From Actinobacillus sp. (GTDB lineage: Bacteria; Pseudomonadota; Gammaproteobacteria; Enterobacterales; Pasteurellaceae): DNA of 64,000 nucleotides. Below, in pieces: positions 17,563 through 26,498 of the stretch; within the stretch, counting starts at the first letter, position 1; every line of letters begins with the position of its first letter. A program made the position numbers and the translations under genes. The notes under the pieces are model-generated. The model searched no databases. It was not told the origin of the DNA and worked only from the letters and a program-made list of their open reading frames with translations. The DNA lies in contig JAHHQZ010000005.1 of assembly GCA_020026075.1 (NCBI GenBank), positions 1-64,000 of the forward strand. Direction: 5' to 3'.

Positions 17563-18909
17563 CTAGTCGTTTAGCCCTAATTTTTTCTCTAAATAATGAA
17601 TGTTTGTTCCGCCACGCTGGAAATTTTCATCGTTAAGAATACCTTCTTGTAGCGGAATATTCGTTTTAATACCGCTGATAATGGTTTCCGACAGGGCATT
17701 TTTCATTCGAGCAATCGCCGTTTGACGATCTTCACCGTGAGTGATGAGTTTCGCCACCATTGAATCATAATGCGGTGGCACGGTGTAGCCACCGTAAAGG
17801 TGCGAATCCCAGCGCACACCTAGCCCACCTGGCGAGTGCAAATGGGTTACTTTGCCAGGTGATGGCAAGAAGTTACTCGGATCTTCGGCGTTAATACGGC
17901 ACTCAATGGCGTGGCCTTTGATGTGAATATCCGCTTGTGTAATGGATAACGGCAAGCCAGAGGCGATACGCAACTGTTCTTTCACAAGATCCACACCAGT
18001 GATCATTTCTGTGACTGGATGTTCAACTTGAATACGCGTGTTCATTTCAATGAAATAAAATTCACCATTTTCGTATAAAAACTCAAAAGTACCCGCACCG
18101 CTATAGCCAATTTCTAAACAGGCATTGGCACAGCGTTCACCGATTTTTTGACGCATTTCAGGGGTAATACCTGGTGCTGGGGCTTCTTCTAGCACTTTTT
18201 GGTGACGGCGTTGCATTGAGCAGTCACGCTCAGCGAGATAAACGGCGTGACTGAGCTTATCCGCCAGCACTTGAATTTCAATATGGCGTGGATTTTCCAA
18301 ATATTTTTCCATATAAACCATATCGTTATTAAAAGCCGCTTTGGCTTCCGCTTTGGTGAGTGCGATAGATTCTTCCAAAAATTCCGGCCTATGCACAACA
18401 CGCATTCCTCGACCGCCGCCGCCGCCAGAGGCTTTGATGATCACAGGGTAGCCAATTTGCTCTGCAAGTTGTAAGTTGCGTTGCATATTATGTCCCAACG
18501 GGCCATCCGAACCCGGTACGCATGGCACGCCTGCTTTTTTCATTGCGTTAATGGCAGAAACTTTATCGCCCATCAAGCGAATAACCTCAGGGCTTGGGCC
18601 GATGAAAATAAAACCAGAACGCTCCACTTGCTCAGCGAAATCGGCGTTTTCAGATAAGAAACCATAACCAGGGTGAATGGCATCCGCGCCTGTCACTTCT
18701 GCTGCGGCAATCAAGGCCGGAATATTTAAATAACTTTTGGCAGAGGGTGCTGGTCCAATGCACACGGTTTCGTCCGCCAATAACACGTGTTTTAAATCAC
18801 GATCGGCGGTGGAATGCACGGCAACCGTTTTAATGCCTAGCTCTTTGCACGCACGCAAAATGCGTAGGGCGATTTCGCCACGATTGGCAATGACAACTTT
18901 TTCAATCAT
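17563..18909 (-). CDS. accC: Acetyl-CoA carboxylase, biotin carboxylase subunit
   Basis: AccC carboxylates biotin on AccB in the first step of fatty-acid synthesis. The 448-aa protein has the ATP-grasp motif [14 protein letters not shown], the catalytic region [20 protein letters not shown] and [13 protein letters not shown]. Two dispersed-repeat half-sites lie inside. One, at 18715-18733, encodes the conserved SYLNIPALI through codon choice. The other, at 18376-18395, encodes HRPEFLEE in a less conserved loop. It is 9 nt after accB. Confidence 0.98.
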   Translation of the reverse strand: MIEKVVIANRGEIALRILRACKELGIKTVAVHSTADRDLKHVLLADETVCIGPAPSAKSYLNIPALIAAAEVTGADAIHPGYGFLSENADFAEQVERSGFIFIGPSPEVIRLMGDKVSAINAMKKAGVPCVPGSDGPLGHNMQRNLQLAEQIGYPVIIKASGGGGGRGMRVVHRPEFLEESIALTKAEAKAAFNNDMVYMEKYLENPRHIEIQVLADKLSHAVYLAERDCSMQRRHQKVLEEAPAPGITPEMRQKIGERCANACLEIGYSGAGTFEFLYENGEFYFIEMNTRIQVEHPVTEMITGVDLVKEQLRIASGLPLSITQADIHIKGHAIECRINAEDPSNFLPSPGKVTHLHSPGGLGVRWDSHLYGGYTVPPHYDSMVAKLITHGEDRQTAIARMKNALSETIISGIKTNIPLQEGILNDENFQRGGTNIHYLEKKLGLND

Positions 18910-18918
18910 AAAATCCCC

Positions 18919-19371
18919 TTATTCGATGACGATAAGCGGTTCATCGAACTCAACAGCTTCTCCGTTGCTGACTAAAATGGCTTTCACAACGCCTGCTTTG
19001 TCGGCCTCGATACGGTTCATCATTTTCATTGCTTCAACGATGCAAAGGGCATCGCCTACTTGTACGCTTTGTCCTACTTCCACGAATGGTGCAGCCTCTG
19101 GGCTTGGTGAACGGTAGAAAGTTCCCACCATTGGTGAACGCACGTGATGGCCGCTAAATGCATCTTCATTTTCAACAGGGGCTGGTGCGGTTTGAACGGG
19201 TGCAGGGGGCGCCATTACTGGGGCTGCGTGATATTGCTGTGCGGGAGCTTGAATAGCGGCAGGTGTACCACGATTGATGCGAATGGTTTCTTCGCCTTCA
19301 GAAATCTCAAACTCCATAATGCCTGATTCTTCTACTAATTCGATAAGTTTTTTGATTTTACGAACGTCCAT
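18919..19371 (-). CDS. accB: Acetyl-CoA carboxylase biotin carboxyl carrier protein
   Basis: The 150-aa protein has an N-terminal helix domain ([23 protein letters not shown]), a Pro/Ala-rich mobile linker (about 35-70) and a biotinyl domain with the target Lys in [15 protein letters not shown]. It shuttles carboxybiotin between AccC and the AccAD transferase. It is first in accBC. Confidence 0.98.
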   Translation of the reverse strand: MDVRKIKKLIELVEESGIMEFEISEGEETIRINRGTPAAIQAPAQQYHAAPVMAPPAPVQTAPAPVENEDAFSGHHVRSPMVGTFYRSPSPEAAPFVEVGQSVQVGDALCIVEAMKMMNRIEADKAGVVKAILVSNGEAVEFDEPLIVIE

Positions 19372-19399
19372 ATAAATCCTTGTAACAATGAAACGGAAA

Positions 19400-19440
19400 C
19401 GTTTGCTGCTTTACCTAATTTTAAGTAGAAACAGCAAACG
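19400..19440. promoter_or_regulatory. Inverted repeat in the accBC 5' region
   Basis: 9-bp arms cgtttgctg and cagcaaacg lie 23 nt apart, 29 nt upstream of the accB start. They could form a leader hairpin or bind a regulator of accBC. No known operator is recognised. Confidence 0.4.
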
Positions 19441-19553
19441 CTAAGAAAAGGGTAAAAATGTGCTGGCTAGGGTACAGTAATTATAATTTTTAGCAATTAA
19501 AAAAAACTAATTTTAGCGTATTTTCTCCGTAATTCGCTGACGTTTATGCGAAT

Positions 19554-19985
19554 TTACTGATCTTTTAAAAAAGCTAAGGCGTAATCTAGCGCAAATAAAT
19601 AGCCTTGTGCGCCGAGACCTGCGATAACCCCTTTGGCGATGTCGCTAAAATAAGAATGATGGCGGAATGGCTCACGAGAATGCACGTTGGATAAGTGAAT
19701 TTCCACAAAGGGAATTTTCACCGCCAGTAGTGCGTCACGCAACGCCACGCTGGTGTGAGTGAAGGCGGCAGGGTTGAATAAAATAAAATCCGCATCCGTT
19801 TGTTGAATATGATCAATTAGCATTCCTTCGTGGTTAGACTGGAAACAGGATACACGCACATTGTGTCGTGCGGCTCGTTCTTGGACACGCTGTTCAATTT
19901 GTGCCAATGTCGTTACGCCGTAGTGGCTCGGCTCACGTTTACCCAGTAAATTCAAGTTCGGGCCGTTTAATAATAAAATGTGCAT
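19554..19985 (-). CDS. aroQ: 3-dehydroquinate dehydratase, type II
   Basis: AroQ catalyses the third step of the shikimate pathway. The 143-aa protein has [20 protein letters not shown] with the catalytic region, [17 protein letters not shown] and [18 protein letters not shown]. The start at 19985 gives the canonical [10 protein letters not shown]. It is next to accBC, an arrangement also seen in other gammaproteobacteria. Confidence 0.97.
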   Translation of the reverse strand: MHILLLNGPNLNLLGKREPSHYGVTTLAQIEQRVQERAARHNVRVSCFQSNHEGMLIDHIQQTDADFILFNPAAFTHTSVALRDALLAVKIPFVEIHLSNVHSREPFRHHSYFSDIAKGVIAGLGAQGYLFALDYALAFLKDQ

Positions 19986-20140
19986 GATTTGCTCCAATAT
20001 TCTGCTAAAAATTGCTCGCCATTATAAAATTCCCCTTTGAAATGACAAGGGCTGAGCGTTGCTAATCCCTTACTTTTCTGCTAAAACGTACGTCGTTTTA
20101 TTTTCCCAAATTTTGACCAACAACGAAGGACGAACAAGCT

Positions 20141-20497
20141 ATGACCACTTCCAATGAAACCATTTTTAGTAAAATTATTCGCCACGAAATTCCAGCGGAG
20201 ATTGTTTACCAAGACGACCAAGTGACCGCCTTTAAGGACATCAACCCACAAGCACCAGTGCATTTGTTGATTATTCCTAATAAATTGATCCCAACAGTGA
20301 ATGATGTAACCGCCGAAGACGAGCAAACGCTGGGGCATTTGTTTGTAGTGGCGGCACAACTGGCAAAAGAAATGGGCATTGCCGAAGACGGTTATCGCCT
20401 TGTGGTGAACTGCAACAAGCACGGGGGACAAGAAGTGTTCCACTTGCATATGCACTTGCTTGGTGGCAAGGCATTAGGTGCGAAAGTGTGTCAATAA
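20141..20497 (+). CDS. hinT: HIT-family purine nucleoside phosphoramidase HinT
   Basis: The 118-aa protein has the histidine triad [12 protein letters not shown] (about 99-110) and the block [19 protein letters not shown]. HinT hydrolyses adenosine phosphoramidates and aminoacyl-adenylates. Its stop overlaps the nagZ start by one base (TAATG). Confidence 0.95.
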   Translation: MTTSNETIFSKIIRHEIPAEIVYQDDQVTAFKDINPQAPVHLLIIPNKLIPTVNDVTAEDEQTLGHLFVVAAQLAKEMGIAEDGYRLVVNCNKHGGQEVFHLHMHLLGGKALGAKVCQ

Positions 20498-21579
20498 TGG
20501 CGAAACTGATTATTGATATAGCAGGCAAAACGCCAACGGAAACGGAGCTAAAACGCCTTGCGCATCCGCTGGTGGCTGGCGTGATTTTGTTTAGTCGCAA
20601 CATTGAAAACGCCGAGCAAGTGGCTGAACTGAGTGCCATTTTGCGTGCCAACGTGGCAAAACCGTTATTGCTATGCGTGGATCAAGAAGGCGGCCGAGTA
20701 CAGCGTTTGCGTGAGGGGTTTACCGCGTTGCCTGCAATGCAAGCTTTTAGCGCCTTGTTGCCTGAACAAGCGCAAGCACGCTGGGCGTTTGAGGCTGGTT
20801 GGCAAATGGCGATGGATGTCGCCTCCGTAGGGCTGGATTTAAGTTTCGCTCCTGTATTGGATATTGGTCACCATTGCCCAGCCATTGGCGATCGCAGTTT
20901 TGGGGCGGACAGCGCAACGGTAACTCGGCTAGCTCGTGCCTTTTTGCAAGGAATGCAATCTGCTGGAATGGCGACCACAGGCAAGCATTTTCCAGGACAC
21001 GGTGCCGTGTGTGCGGATTCTCACAAAGAAACACCAATGGATTTTCGTGATGAAAAAGCACTGTGGGACGAGGCGATATTGCCTTTTGCGAGCCTAATAA
21101 AAGAAGATTTGCTCAACGCTATAATGCCAGCGCACGTGATTTACCCTGCCGTTGACGATAAGCCTGCTTGCGGTTCCAGCCGTTGGCTGAAAGATGTTTT
21201 GCGTCAACGCTTGCAGTTCAAAGGGATGATTTTCTCTGATGATTTAGCTATGCAAGGGGCGGCGGTAATGGGCGATGAATGGCAACGCTGCCAGCAAGCC
21301 GCCAACGCAGGGTGCGATTTATTGCTATTGTGTAACGATGGCGAGGCGGTGCAACGTGTGTTGGATCAGTTTGATCGTAGGTCGGAATATTTTCCAGAAA
21401 ATGATCACATTTGGCAGGGTTTACGTTTTCAAGGTGAAGTGCTGCCACAGCACGAGCTTTTGCAAAACCCACGTTATCAAGCCAATAAAGCCTTTTTGGA
21501 AAACCTACGCCAACAGTGGATCGAACACAAAACGCAAGGCGTTGACCCTACCGAAAACTCCACACAGGGGCGTGCGTAA
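20497..21579 (+). CDS. nagZ: Beta-N-acetylhexosaminidase NagZ
   Basis: NagZ is a cytosolic GH3 enzyme that removes GlcNAc from anhydromuropeptides in peptidoglycan recycling. The 360-aa protein has VDQEGGRVQRLREGF (about 53-67), GKHFPGHGAVCADSHKETP (catalytic His/Asp loop, about 164-182) and the nucleophile segment FSDDLAMQGAAVMG (about 245-258). It is slightly long; part of the C-terminal region, FDRRSEYFPENDH, is encoded by a repeat copy (21378-21406). One-base overlaps join it to hinT and rlmC. Confidence 0.96.
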   Translation: MAKLIIDIAGKTPTETELKRLAHPLVAGVILFSRNIENAEQVAELSAILRANVAKPLLLCVDQEGGRVQRLREGFTALPAMQAFSALLPEQAQARWAFEAGWQMAMDVASVGLDLSFAPVLDIGHHCPAIGDRSFGADSATVTRLARAFLQGMQSAGMATTGKHFPGHGAVCADSHKETPMDFRDEKALWDEAILPFASLIKEDLLNAIMPAHVIYPAVDDKPACGSSRWLKDVLRQRLQFKGMIFSDDLAMQGAAVMGDEWQRCQQAANAGCDLLLLCNDGEAVQRVLDQFDRRSEYFPENDHIWQGLRFQGEVLPQHELLQNPRYQANKAFLENLRQQWIEHKTQGVDPTENSTQGRA

Positions 21580-22784
21580 TGGGCTATCCAGTGCCGTATC
21601 AAGGGGCGTTGAACATTCCTTGCTCCCATTTTGTGGAGGGTAGTTGCCGTTCTTGTGCGTGGTTGCCAGTGCCTTACGAGCAAGAAATTCAGCGAAAAGA
21701 ACAGGATCTGCAAACAAAATTTACCGATTTATTCCAGCCTAGCCTATTGCCCACAGTGTTATCGCCTGTGCAGCATTTTCGTAATAAAGCCAAAATGGCG
21801 GTGAGTGGCACGGTAGAACGCCCTGTGCTGGGGCTGTTGCTCGATCCTTTTCGCCCTGAAACAGCAGTGGATTTGTGCGATTGCCCGCTGTATCCCAAAG
21901 CCTTCGCCGACATTTTCCCCATTTTGAAAGATTTTATCGCCAGAGCGGGCTTGGTCCCTTTTAACGTGGCGAAAAATAAAGGCGAGCTGAAATATTTACT
22001 GCTGAGCCAAGCGCAAGACAGCGGTGCATTAATGTTGCGTTTTGTGTTGCGAACAGAGGCGAAATGCCCACTAATTCGCAGGGAACTTCCGCAATTATTG
22101 CAGAAACTGCCCCAGTTGCAGGTGGTTTCAGCGAATATTCAGCCGCAGAAAGCGGCGATTTTAGAAGGTAGCCAAGAGATTTTTTTCACGCAAAAACAAT
22201 TTCTGCCTGAAACTTTCAACGACATTCCGCTTTTTATGCGTCCGCAGGGCTTTTTCCAAACCAATCCTATGGTGGCGGAAAAGCTTTACGCAACGGCGGC
22301 AAGCTGGGCGAGTGAAGTATTAGCAAAGCAAACCGCACCAACGGTTTGGGATTTATTTTGTGGCTCAGGTGGCTTTGGTTTGCACATCGCCAACGCCTTG
22401 CAAAAGGCAGGCAAAGGCGTGCAATTAACAGGCGTTGAAATTTCCGCCGCCGCCATTGAATGTGCGAAAAAAAGTGGCGAGCAAATCGGTTTAACCGCAC
22501 AAAATTTCACGGCGCTGGACGTAAATGCCTATGATTTCAGCCAAAATGCAAGGCCTGATCTTATCGTGGTCAATCCGCCACGACGTGGCATTGGTACGCA
22601 AATGACCGCATTTTTAAACCAGCTCGCCACGCCTTTTGTGATTTATTCCAGTTGCAATCCGCAAACTCTTGCAAAAGATGTAGCACAGCTTACCCACTAT
22701 TCTGTGGAGCAAATGCAAATTTTTGATATGTTTCCTTACACTGCTCATTATGAAGTGCTGGTATTGCTACGCCGGAATAAATAA
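21579..22784 (+). CDS. rlmC: 23S rRNA m5U747 methyltransferase RlmC
   Basis: This SAM-dependent, iron-sulfur m5U methyltransferase of the TrmA family resembles RlmC. The 401-aa protein has the cluster cysteines in CSHFVEGSCRSCAW near the N-terminus with a further Cys in DLCDCPLYP, the SAM motif WDLFCGSGGFGLHIA, and the catalytic segment IYSSCNPQTLAKDV. Two repeat half-sites occur, one encoding FQPSLL (21731) and one at the 3' end (22770). The start overlaps the nagZ stop by one base. Confidence 0.93.
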   Translation: MGYPVPYQGALNIPCSHFVEGSCRSCAWLPVPYEQEIQRKEQDLQTKFTDLFQPSLLPTVLSPVQHFRNKAKMAVSGTVERPVLGLLLDPFRPETAVDLCDCPLYPKAFADIFPILKDFIARAGLVPFNVAKNKGELKYLLLSQAQDSGALMLRFVLRTEAKCPLIRRELPQLLQKLPQLQVVSANIQPQKAAILEGSQEIFFTQKQFLPETFNDIPLFMRPQGFFQTNPMVAEKLYATAASWASEVLAKQTAPTVWDLFCGSGGFGLHIANALQKAGKGVQLTGVEISAAAIECAKKSGEQIGLTAQNFTALDVNAYDFSQNARPDLIVVNPPRRGIGTQMTAFLNQLATPFVIYSSCNPQTLAKDVAQLTHYSVEQMQIFDMFPYTAHYEVLVLLRRNK

Positions 22785-22816
22785 GCGAAAAATGGCAGTT
22801 TTTGGGCTTTAGAAAT

Positions 22817-22849
22817 AAAGAAAGGGCGAACAAATCGCCCTTTTTCTTT
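22817..22849. terminator. Bidirectional terminator rlmC / nfuA
   Basis: A hairpin with arms aaagaaagggcga and tcgccctttttcttt (a T bulge on one side) sits between two convergent genes. Confidence 0.88.
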
Positions 22850-22857
22850 GGTTAAAT

Positions 22858-23439
22858 TTAGTAGTAAGAATGTTCGCCTGCTTTATGCTCGGTTGCGTCT
22901 TTGGTGCCTTTGAGTTCGTCAGGGAATTGGCGTAACAGCTCTTTTTCTACGCCGTCTTTCATTGTAACGTCCGCCATTGAGCAACCGTTGCAGCCACCGC
23001 CGAATTGTAAAATCGCAATGCCATCATCAATATCAATGAGCGTAATTCGTCCGCCGTGACTGGCTAACTGCGGATTGATCACGGTTTGAATGACGTAATC
23101 CACACGTTCGATCAATGGTGCATCGTCTGCCACTTTTTTCATTTTCGCATTCGGTGCTTTTAATGTGAGTTGCGAACCGAGTTCTTCTTCCGCAAAATCA
23201 ATTTCCGCATCTTCTAAAAAAGGGAAACTAATATCGTCAATCATCGCAGAAAAACCATCAAAAGTAATTTCGGTATCCGAATCTTCCACTGCATTTGGCG
23301 GACAGTAAGAAACCCCACACTCCGCACTTGGCGTACCTGGATTGACCACAAAAATACGAATATTCGTACCATCTTCTTGATGAGCCAGTAGTTTTTTGAA
23401 ATGTGCCTGTGCTGCTGGGGTAATTGAAATATGTTGCAT
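22858..23439 (-). CDS. nfuA: Fe/S biogenesis scaffold/carrier NfuA
   Basis: NfuA delivers 4Fe-4S clusters to apo-proteins, especially under oxidative stress. The 193-aa protein has an N-terminal degenerate A-type domain (about 1-95) and a C-terminal Nfu domain with the cluster-ligand motif GGCNGCSM (about 147-154). Homologues are usually beside comF/gntX; here a ligase gene separates them. Confidence 0.97.
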   Translation of the reverse strand: MQHISITPAAQAHFKKLLAHQEDGTNIRIFVVNPGTPSAECGVSYCPPNAVEDSDTEITFDGFSAMIDDISFPFLEDAEIDFAEEELGSQLTLKAPNAKMKKVADDAPLIERVDYVIQTVINPQLASHGGRITLIDIDDGIAILQFGGGCNGCSMADVTMKDGVEKELLRQFPDELKGTKDATEHKAGEHSYY

Positions 23440-23513
23440 AAAAGTTCCTTATCATTATGGTGTTTCACTAACACAAAGTGCGTAAATTCTAACAACGCAA
23501 GCAAAAAATGCAA

Positions 23514-23551
23514 TAAAAAGGCTTAGGTTGTCAAATGTTTCGCCTAAGCCT
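23514..23551 (-). terminator. Terminator of the O-antigen ligase gene
   Basis: Arms aggcttagg and cctaagcct, then a T run on the minus strand, 13 nt after the stop at 23564. Confidence 0.85.
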
Positions 23552-23563
23552 GAATATGTAAAT

Positions 23564-24817
23564 TTATTGATCTTTTATATTTAGTGATTTTAATGTCATT
23601 TTTTGTAAACCAAGTAATAATATAACAGTAGTGAAATAATACATATTACCAATACGATGATACATTAATACATCAGTTAAACTAAATCCAATCACTGCTA
23701 CAATAAAGGTTATTCCCATCATGCCAAATAATTTTGAAATACTATTAGTAGTTTCTTTTAATCGTTTTCTATAAATAATGATAGGCACAATAAAAACACT
23801 TAATAACGAAAGAAGGCCAGGGATACCATATACTGAACCTTCTTGTAAAAACATATTATGTTCGTGAGCAAACGTTGAAGCATATTCTGTAATATAACCT
23901 TGGTTAGCGTGTTGTTTTCTCATATCGTGTACACCACGAACACCCCAACCTAATAAAGGTTTTTCTTTCATACCTAAAATAGCACTTTTATAGAATTGTA
24001 AACGTAAACCTATACTTGTCTCACATTGATTTTTTTCAATACAAGTTATAATTTCATTATTTACAAGATTCCAACGGCTTTCAGCAACTTTATATGCTGA
24101 TATACCAAGAATTAAACCGGCAAAAAATAAAAAGATAATACTTTTTTTGGTGAGTAAGTCACGATTCAAAATAACTAAAACAATGGCTCCTAATGCAAAT
24201 CCAACCAGTGCACCACGGTTCATACACAATAGGCTAGCTGTAAAAGCAAACAAAAAGGCAAAGCTAGAAATAATAAGGTGGGGGATATTTTTCGTACGGT
24301 AATCATAAGCAGTAACACATAGTATCAACATTGCAATACCCATTGCTACATTACCCGCGATAATACGATTATATTTCATAAAAGGATCTGTCCAGCTTAG
24401 ATAAAATTTTTCTACAACAGCACCGATACCAATAATAAGTCCCGCTAACAGTAAGATATTAATAAATAAATTTGTATTTATTTTAACACGAGTAAATATA
24501 GCTAAGATGGGTAATAATAAAAAAGCACGGCTTGGTCTATCTAAATAGCTAATCTTTCCATGATAAACAAGAATAGATATAAGCGGCATTACTAAGTAGG
24601 ATAAAAAAGATAAAATAAGAATTTTAGTGCATAAATCTAATTTCATCTTTTTTTCTTTAATATTAAAGCCTAAATAAATTAGACCAAATAAGTTCAATAA
24701 CCAAGGAATTAACTGATAACTTAATTTATAGAATAATGGAAATATAAAAAAAGATCCCATTAAAATAGAGAGAAAGAATCCTATTTTAGATTCAATGATC
24801 GGCTTTGAAGTTGTCAT
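23564..24817 (-). CDS. O-antigen ligase family polytopic membrane protein (WaaL/Wzy type)
   Basis: The 417-aa protein has about ten or more hydrophobic helices. A large periplasmic loop (about 250-310) carries the family signature GWGVRGVHDMRKQHANQGYITEYASTFAHEHN with the conserved Arg and HEHN elements. Such proteins join O-antigen or terminal saccharides to the lipid A core in the inner membrane, or polymerise O-units. The gene is visibly richer in A+T than nfuA and comF, which are neighbours in related genomes, suggesting acquisition. It is preceded by a heptanucleotide repeat tract. Ligase and polymerase cannot be told apart from sequence alone. Confidence 0.85.
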   Translation of the reverse strand: MTTSKPIIESKIGFFLSILMGSFFIFPLFYKLSYQLIPWLLNLFGLIYLGFNIKEKKMKLDLCTKILILSFLSYLVMPLISILVYHGKISYLDRPSRAFLLLPILAIFTRVKINTNLFINILLLAGLIIGIGAVVEKFYLSWTDPFMKYNRIIAGNVAMGIAMLILCVTAYDYRTKNIPHLIISSFAFLFAFTASLLCMNRGALVGFALGAIVLVILNRDLLTKKSIIFLFFAGLILGISAYKVAESRWNLVNNEIITCIEKNQCETSIGLRLQFYKSAILGMKEKPLLGWGVRGVHDMRKQHANQGYITEYASTFAHEHNMFLQEGSVYGIPGLLSLLSVFIVPIIIYRKRLKETTNSISKLFGMMGITFIVAVIGFSLTDVLMYHRIGNMYYFTTVILLLGLQKMTLKSLNIKDQ

Positions 24818-24840
24818 TAAAATAGTCCATCAAATCAATA

Positions 24841-24896
24841 TGAAGAATGAAGAATGAAGAATGAAGAATGAAGAATGAAGAATGAAGAATGAAGAA
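24841..24896. repeat. Heptanucleotide tandem repeat, 8 perfect copies
   Basis: TGAAGAA is repeated eight times without error (56 bp), starting 23 nt upstream of the ligase ATG. On the ligase strand it reads as repeated TTCTTCA. It begins at the -10 box of a predicted promoter and therefore fills the 5' leader. This form is typical of contingency loci. Confidence 0.97.
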
Positions 24897-24924
24897 TTAT
24901 ACAAACCTCGATAAAAAAAATCAA
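24896..24924 (-). promoter_or_regulatory. Predicted sigma-70 promoter of the ligase gene
   Basis: On the minus strand TTGATT (24924-24919), a 17-nt spacer and TATAAT (24901-24896) match sigma-70 elements with ideal spacing. The last base of the -10 box is the first base adjoining the repeat tract. Confidence 0.75.
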
Positions 24925-24936
24925 TTATAAAAAAGT

Positions 24937-25650
24937 TTACGCACGTGCCAGCGCCCATACTTGAATATGTGTTATGCCGTGTTGGTGTAAGAGTTTGCAA
25001 ATTTCCGCCATTGTAGCACCTGTGGTGATAACGTCATCGATGATGGCGACATTTAGGTTAGGTCGGAATATTTTGTGGAAATTTGTTGAGTTTAATGTAA
25101 ATGCTTGGCGCAGGTTTTTTCGTCGTTGATGGGCAGAAAGTCCACGCTGGGCAGGGCGGTGCTGGTGGCGTATGATGAGATTTTGTGCGTGGGGAATATT
25201 AAGCCAATGGCTTAAATATCGCCCTAAATTGGCACTTTGATTATAACCACGTTGCCATTGGCGGTGATGATGTAACGGCACGGAAATGAGTAAATCAGGC
25301 AGGGGAATATAGCGATGACGGCGCTCATTTTGAACGGCTAACAGCAAAATGCGCGCCAGCGTGCGATCCAAAAAATACTGTTTTTGGAATTTAAAACGAT
25401 GTATGAGTGTGGATAAAGGCGGTGCGTAATCGCTCGCTACAATCATTCGTTGCCAGTGCCTTGCCAACGGCGGGCATTTGCCACAAAAATGATTGTGCCG
25501 TATAACCTTTTGCATTTGCGGATCTATTTTTATGCCACAACGTGGGCAACGTGGCGGCATTTTAAGCATTTTCAGACAAACGCTACACAACCCGTGATGC
25601 CAAACATACAACGAACGCCCACAATGCCAGCAACAAGCAGAAAGTTTCAT
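24937..25650 (-). CDS. comF: ComF-family competence protein / phosphoribosyltransferase-like
   Basis: ComF supports natural transformation by helping move incoming single-stranded DNA. The 237-aa protein has an N-terminal zinc-binding region with paired cysteines (CCWHCGRSL, CSVCLKML, CPRCG, CGKCPP). The C-terminal phosphoribosyltransferase-type domain has VAIIDDVITTGATMAEI. ATG at 25650 has GAGG 7 nt upstream and matches homologue starts. The peptide NFHKIFRPNL just before VAIIDDV is encoded by a dispersed-repeat copy (25055-25081), and another half-site lies at 25678-25697, upstream. Confidence 0.93.
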   Translation of the reverse strand: MKLSACCWHCGRSLYVWHHGLCSVCLKMLKMPPRCPRCGIKIDPQMQKVIRHNHFCGKCPPLARHWQRMIVASDYAPPLSTLIHRFKFQKQYFLDRTLARILLLAVQNERRHRYIPLPDLLISVPLHHHRQWQRGYNQSANLGRYLSHWLNIPHAQNLIIRHQHRPAQRGLSAHQRRKNLRQAFTLNSTNFHKIFRPNLNVAIIDDVITTGATMAEICKLLHQHGITHIQVWALARA

Positions 25651-25830
25651 CGCTACCTCTTTGTCATTTTTTCTACCAAAATTCCAGCCTAGCATTTTCA
25701 TAAAAAATACCCGAACACAAACTCCCCATTTTGCGAGAAGGATCGCAAAATGAGGTAAGAGATGAGTTAAGGATAGAACAGAACAGTTAGCCTTTGGGGG
25801 CGTGTTGTCGTTAAGTTTTCAACCCTTTAC

Positions 25831-26490
25831 TTAAAACGGCACCGCCGCTTTGAAAAATAGTGGTTCGCCAGTTTTGGGGTGGGTTAGGGTTAGGGTTTCT
25901 GCGTGGAGGCAGAGGCGTGGGCTTAGGCGTTTTGCCATTGGGTGAGCGTAGAATTTGTCGCCTAAAATGGGGTGACCTAAGGCGAGCATATGCAGGCGTA
26001 GTTGGTGCGAGCGGCCTGTAATGGGGCTTAGTTGCACTCTTGTGGTGTTGTTGGCAAGGCGTTCGAGTACTTGATATTGAGTGCGTGCGGCTTTGCCGTT
26101 TTGAAAGCAAATGCGTTGGCGTGGGCGATTTTCCCAGTCGCAAATTAAGGGCAAATTCACTTCGCCCTGATCCTGTTGCAAATGCCCCCACACGAGGGCT
26201 TGATAGGTTTTTTTCGGTTCACGTTCACGGAATTGGCGTTTCAATTCACGGTCGGCGAGTTTGCTCATTGCAAAGGCGATTAAGCCACTTGTGGCCATAT
26301 CTAGGCGGTGTGCTGGTTCGCAGTAGCCATATTTTTCTTTAATACGGCTCATTGCGCTGTCGTAAAACTGTGGCTGGCTGCCAGGTACGGACAGTAAGCC
26401 ACTGGGCTTATTCACCACGAGCAAATGATCATCGTGATAGATCACGTCTAGGTAGGGTTCTTGGGGCGGATCGTAATGTAGTAATGCCAT
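25831..26490 (-). CDS. rluA: Dual-specificity 23S rRNA/tRNA pseudouridine synthase RluA
   Basis: RluA makes pseudouridine 746 in 23S rRNA and 32 in several tRNAs. The 219-aa protein has the catalytic motif HRLDMATSGLIAFA (Asp at about 64) and C-terminal blocks PITGRSHQLRLHM and GHPILGDKFYA. It lies 8 nt after rapA, as in E. coli. Confidence 0.95.
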   Translation of the reverse strand: MALLHYDPPQEPYLDVIYHDDHLLVVNKPSGLLSVPGSQPQFYDSAMSRIKEKYGYCEPAHRLDMATSGLIAFAMSKLADRELKRQFREREPKKTYQALVWGHLQQDQGEVNLPLICDWENRPRQRICFQNGKAARTQYQVLERLANNTTRVQLSPITGRSHQLRLHMLALGHPILGDKFYAHPMAKRLSPRLCLHAETLTLTHPKTGEPLFFKAAVPF

Positions 26491-26498
26491 AAAAATCC

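Noticed and set aside
20182..20196. Half-site-like gaaattccagcgg inside hinT
   Set aside because: It encodes the conserved HEIPAE segment and lacks the rest of the half-site.
24841..24896. Heptamer tract considered as a CRISPR-like array
   Set aside because: The units are contiguous 7-mers without spacers. No CRISPR array or cas gene is seen in the window.
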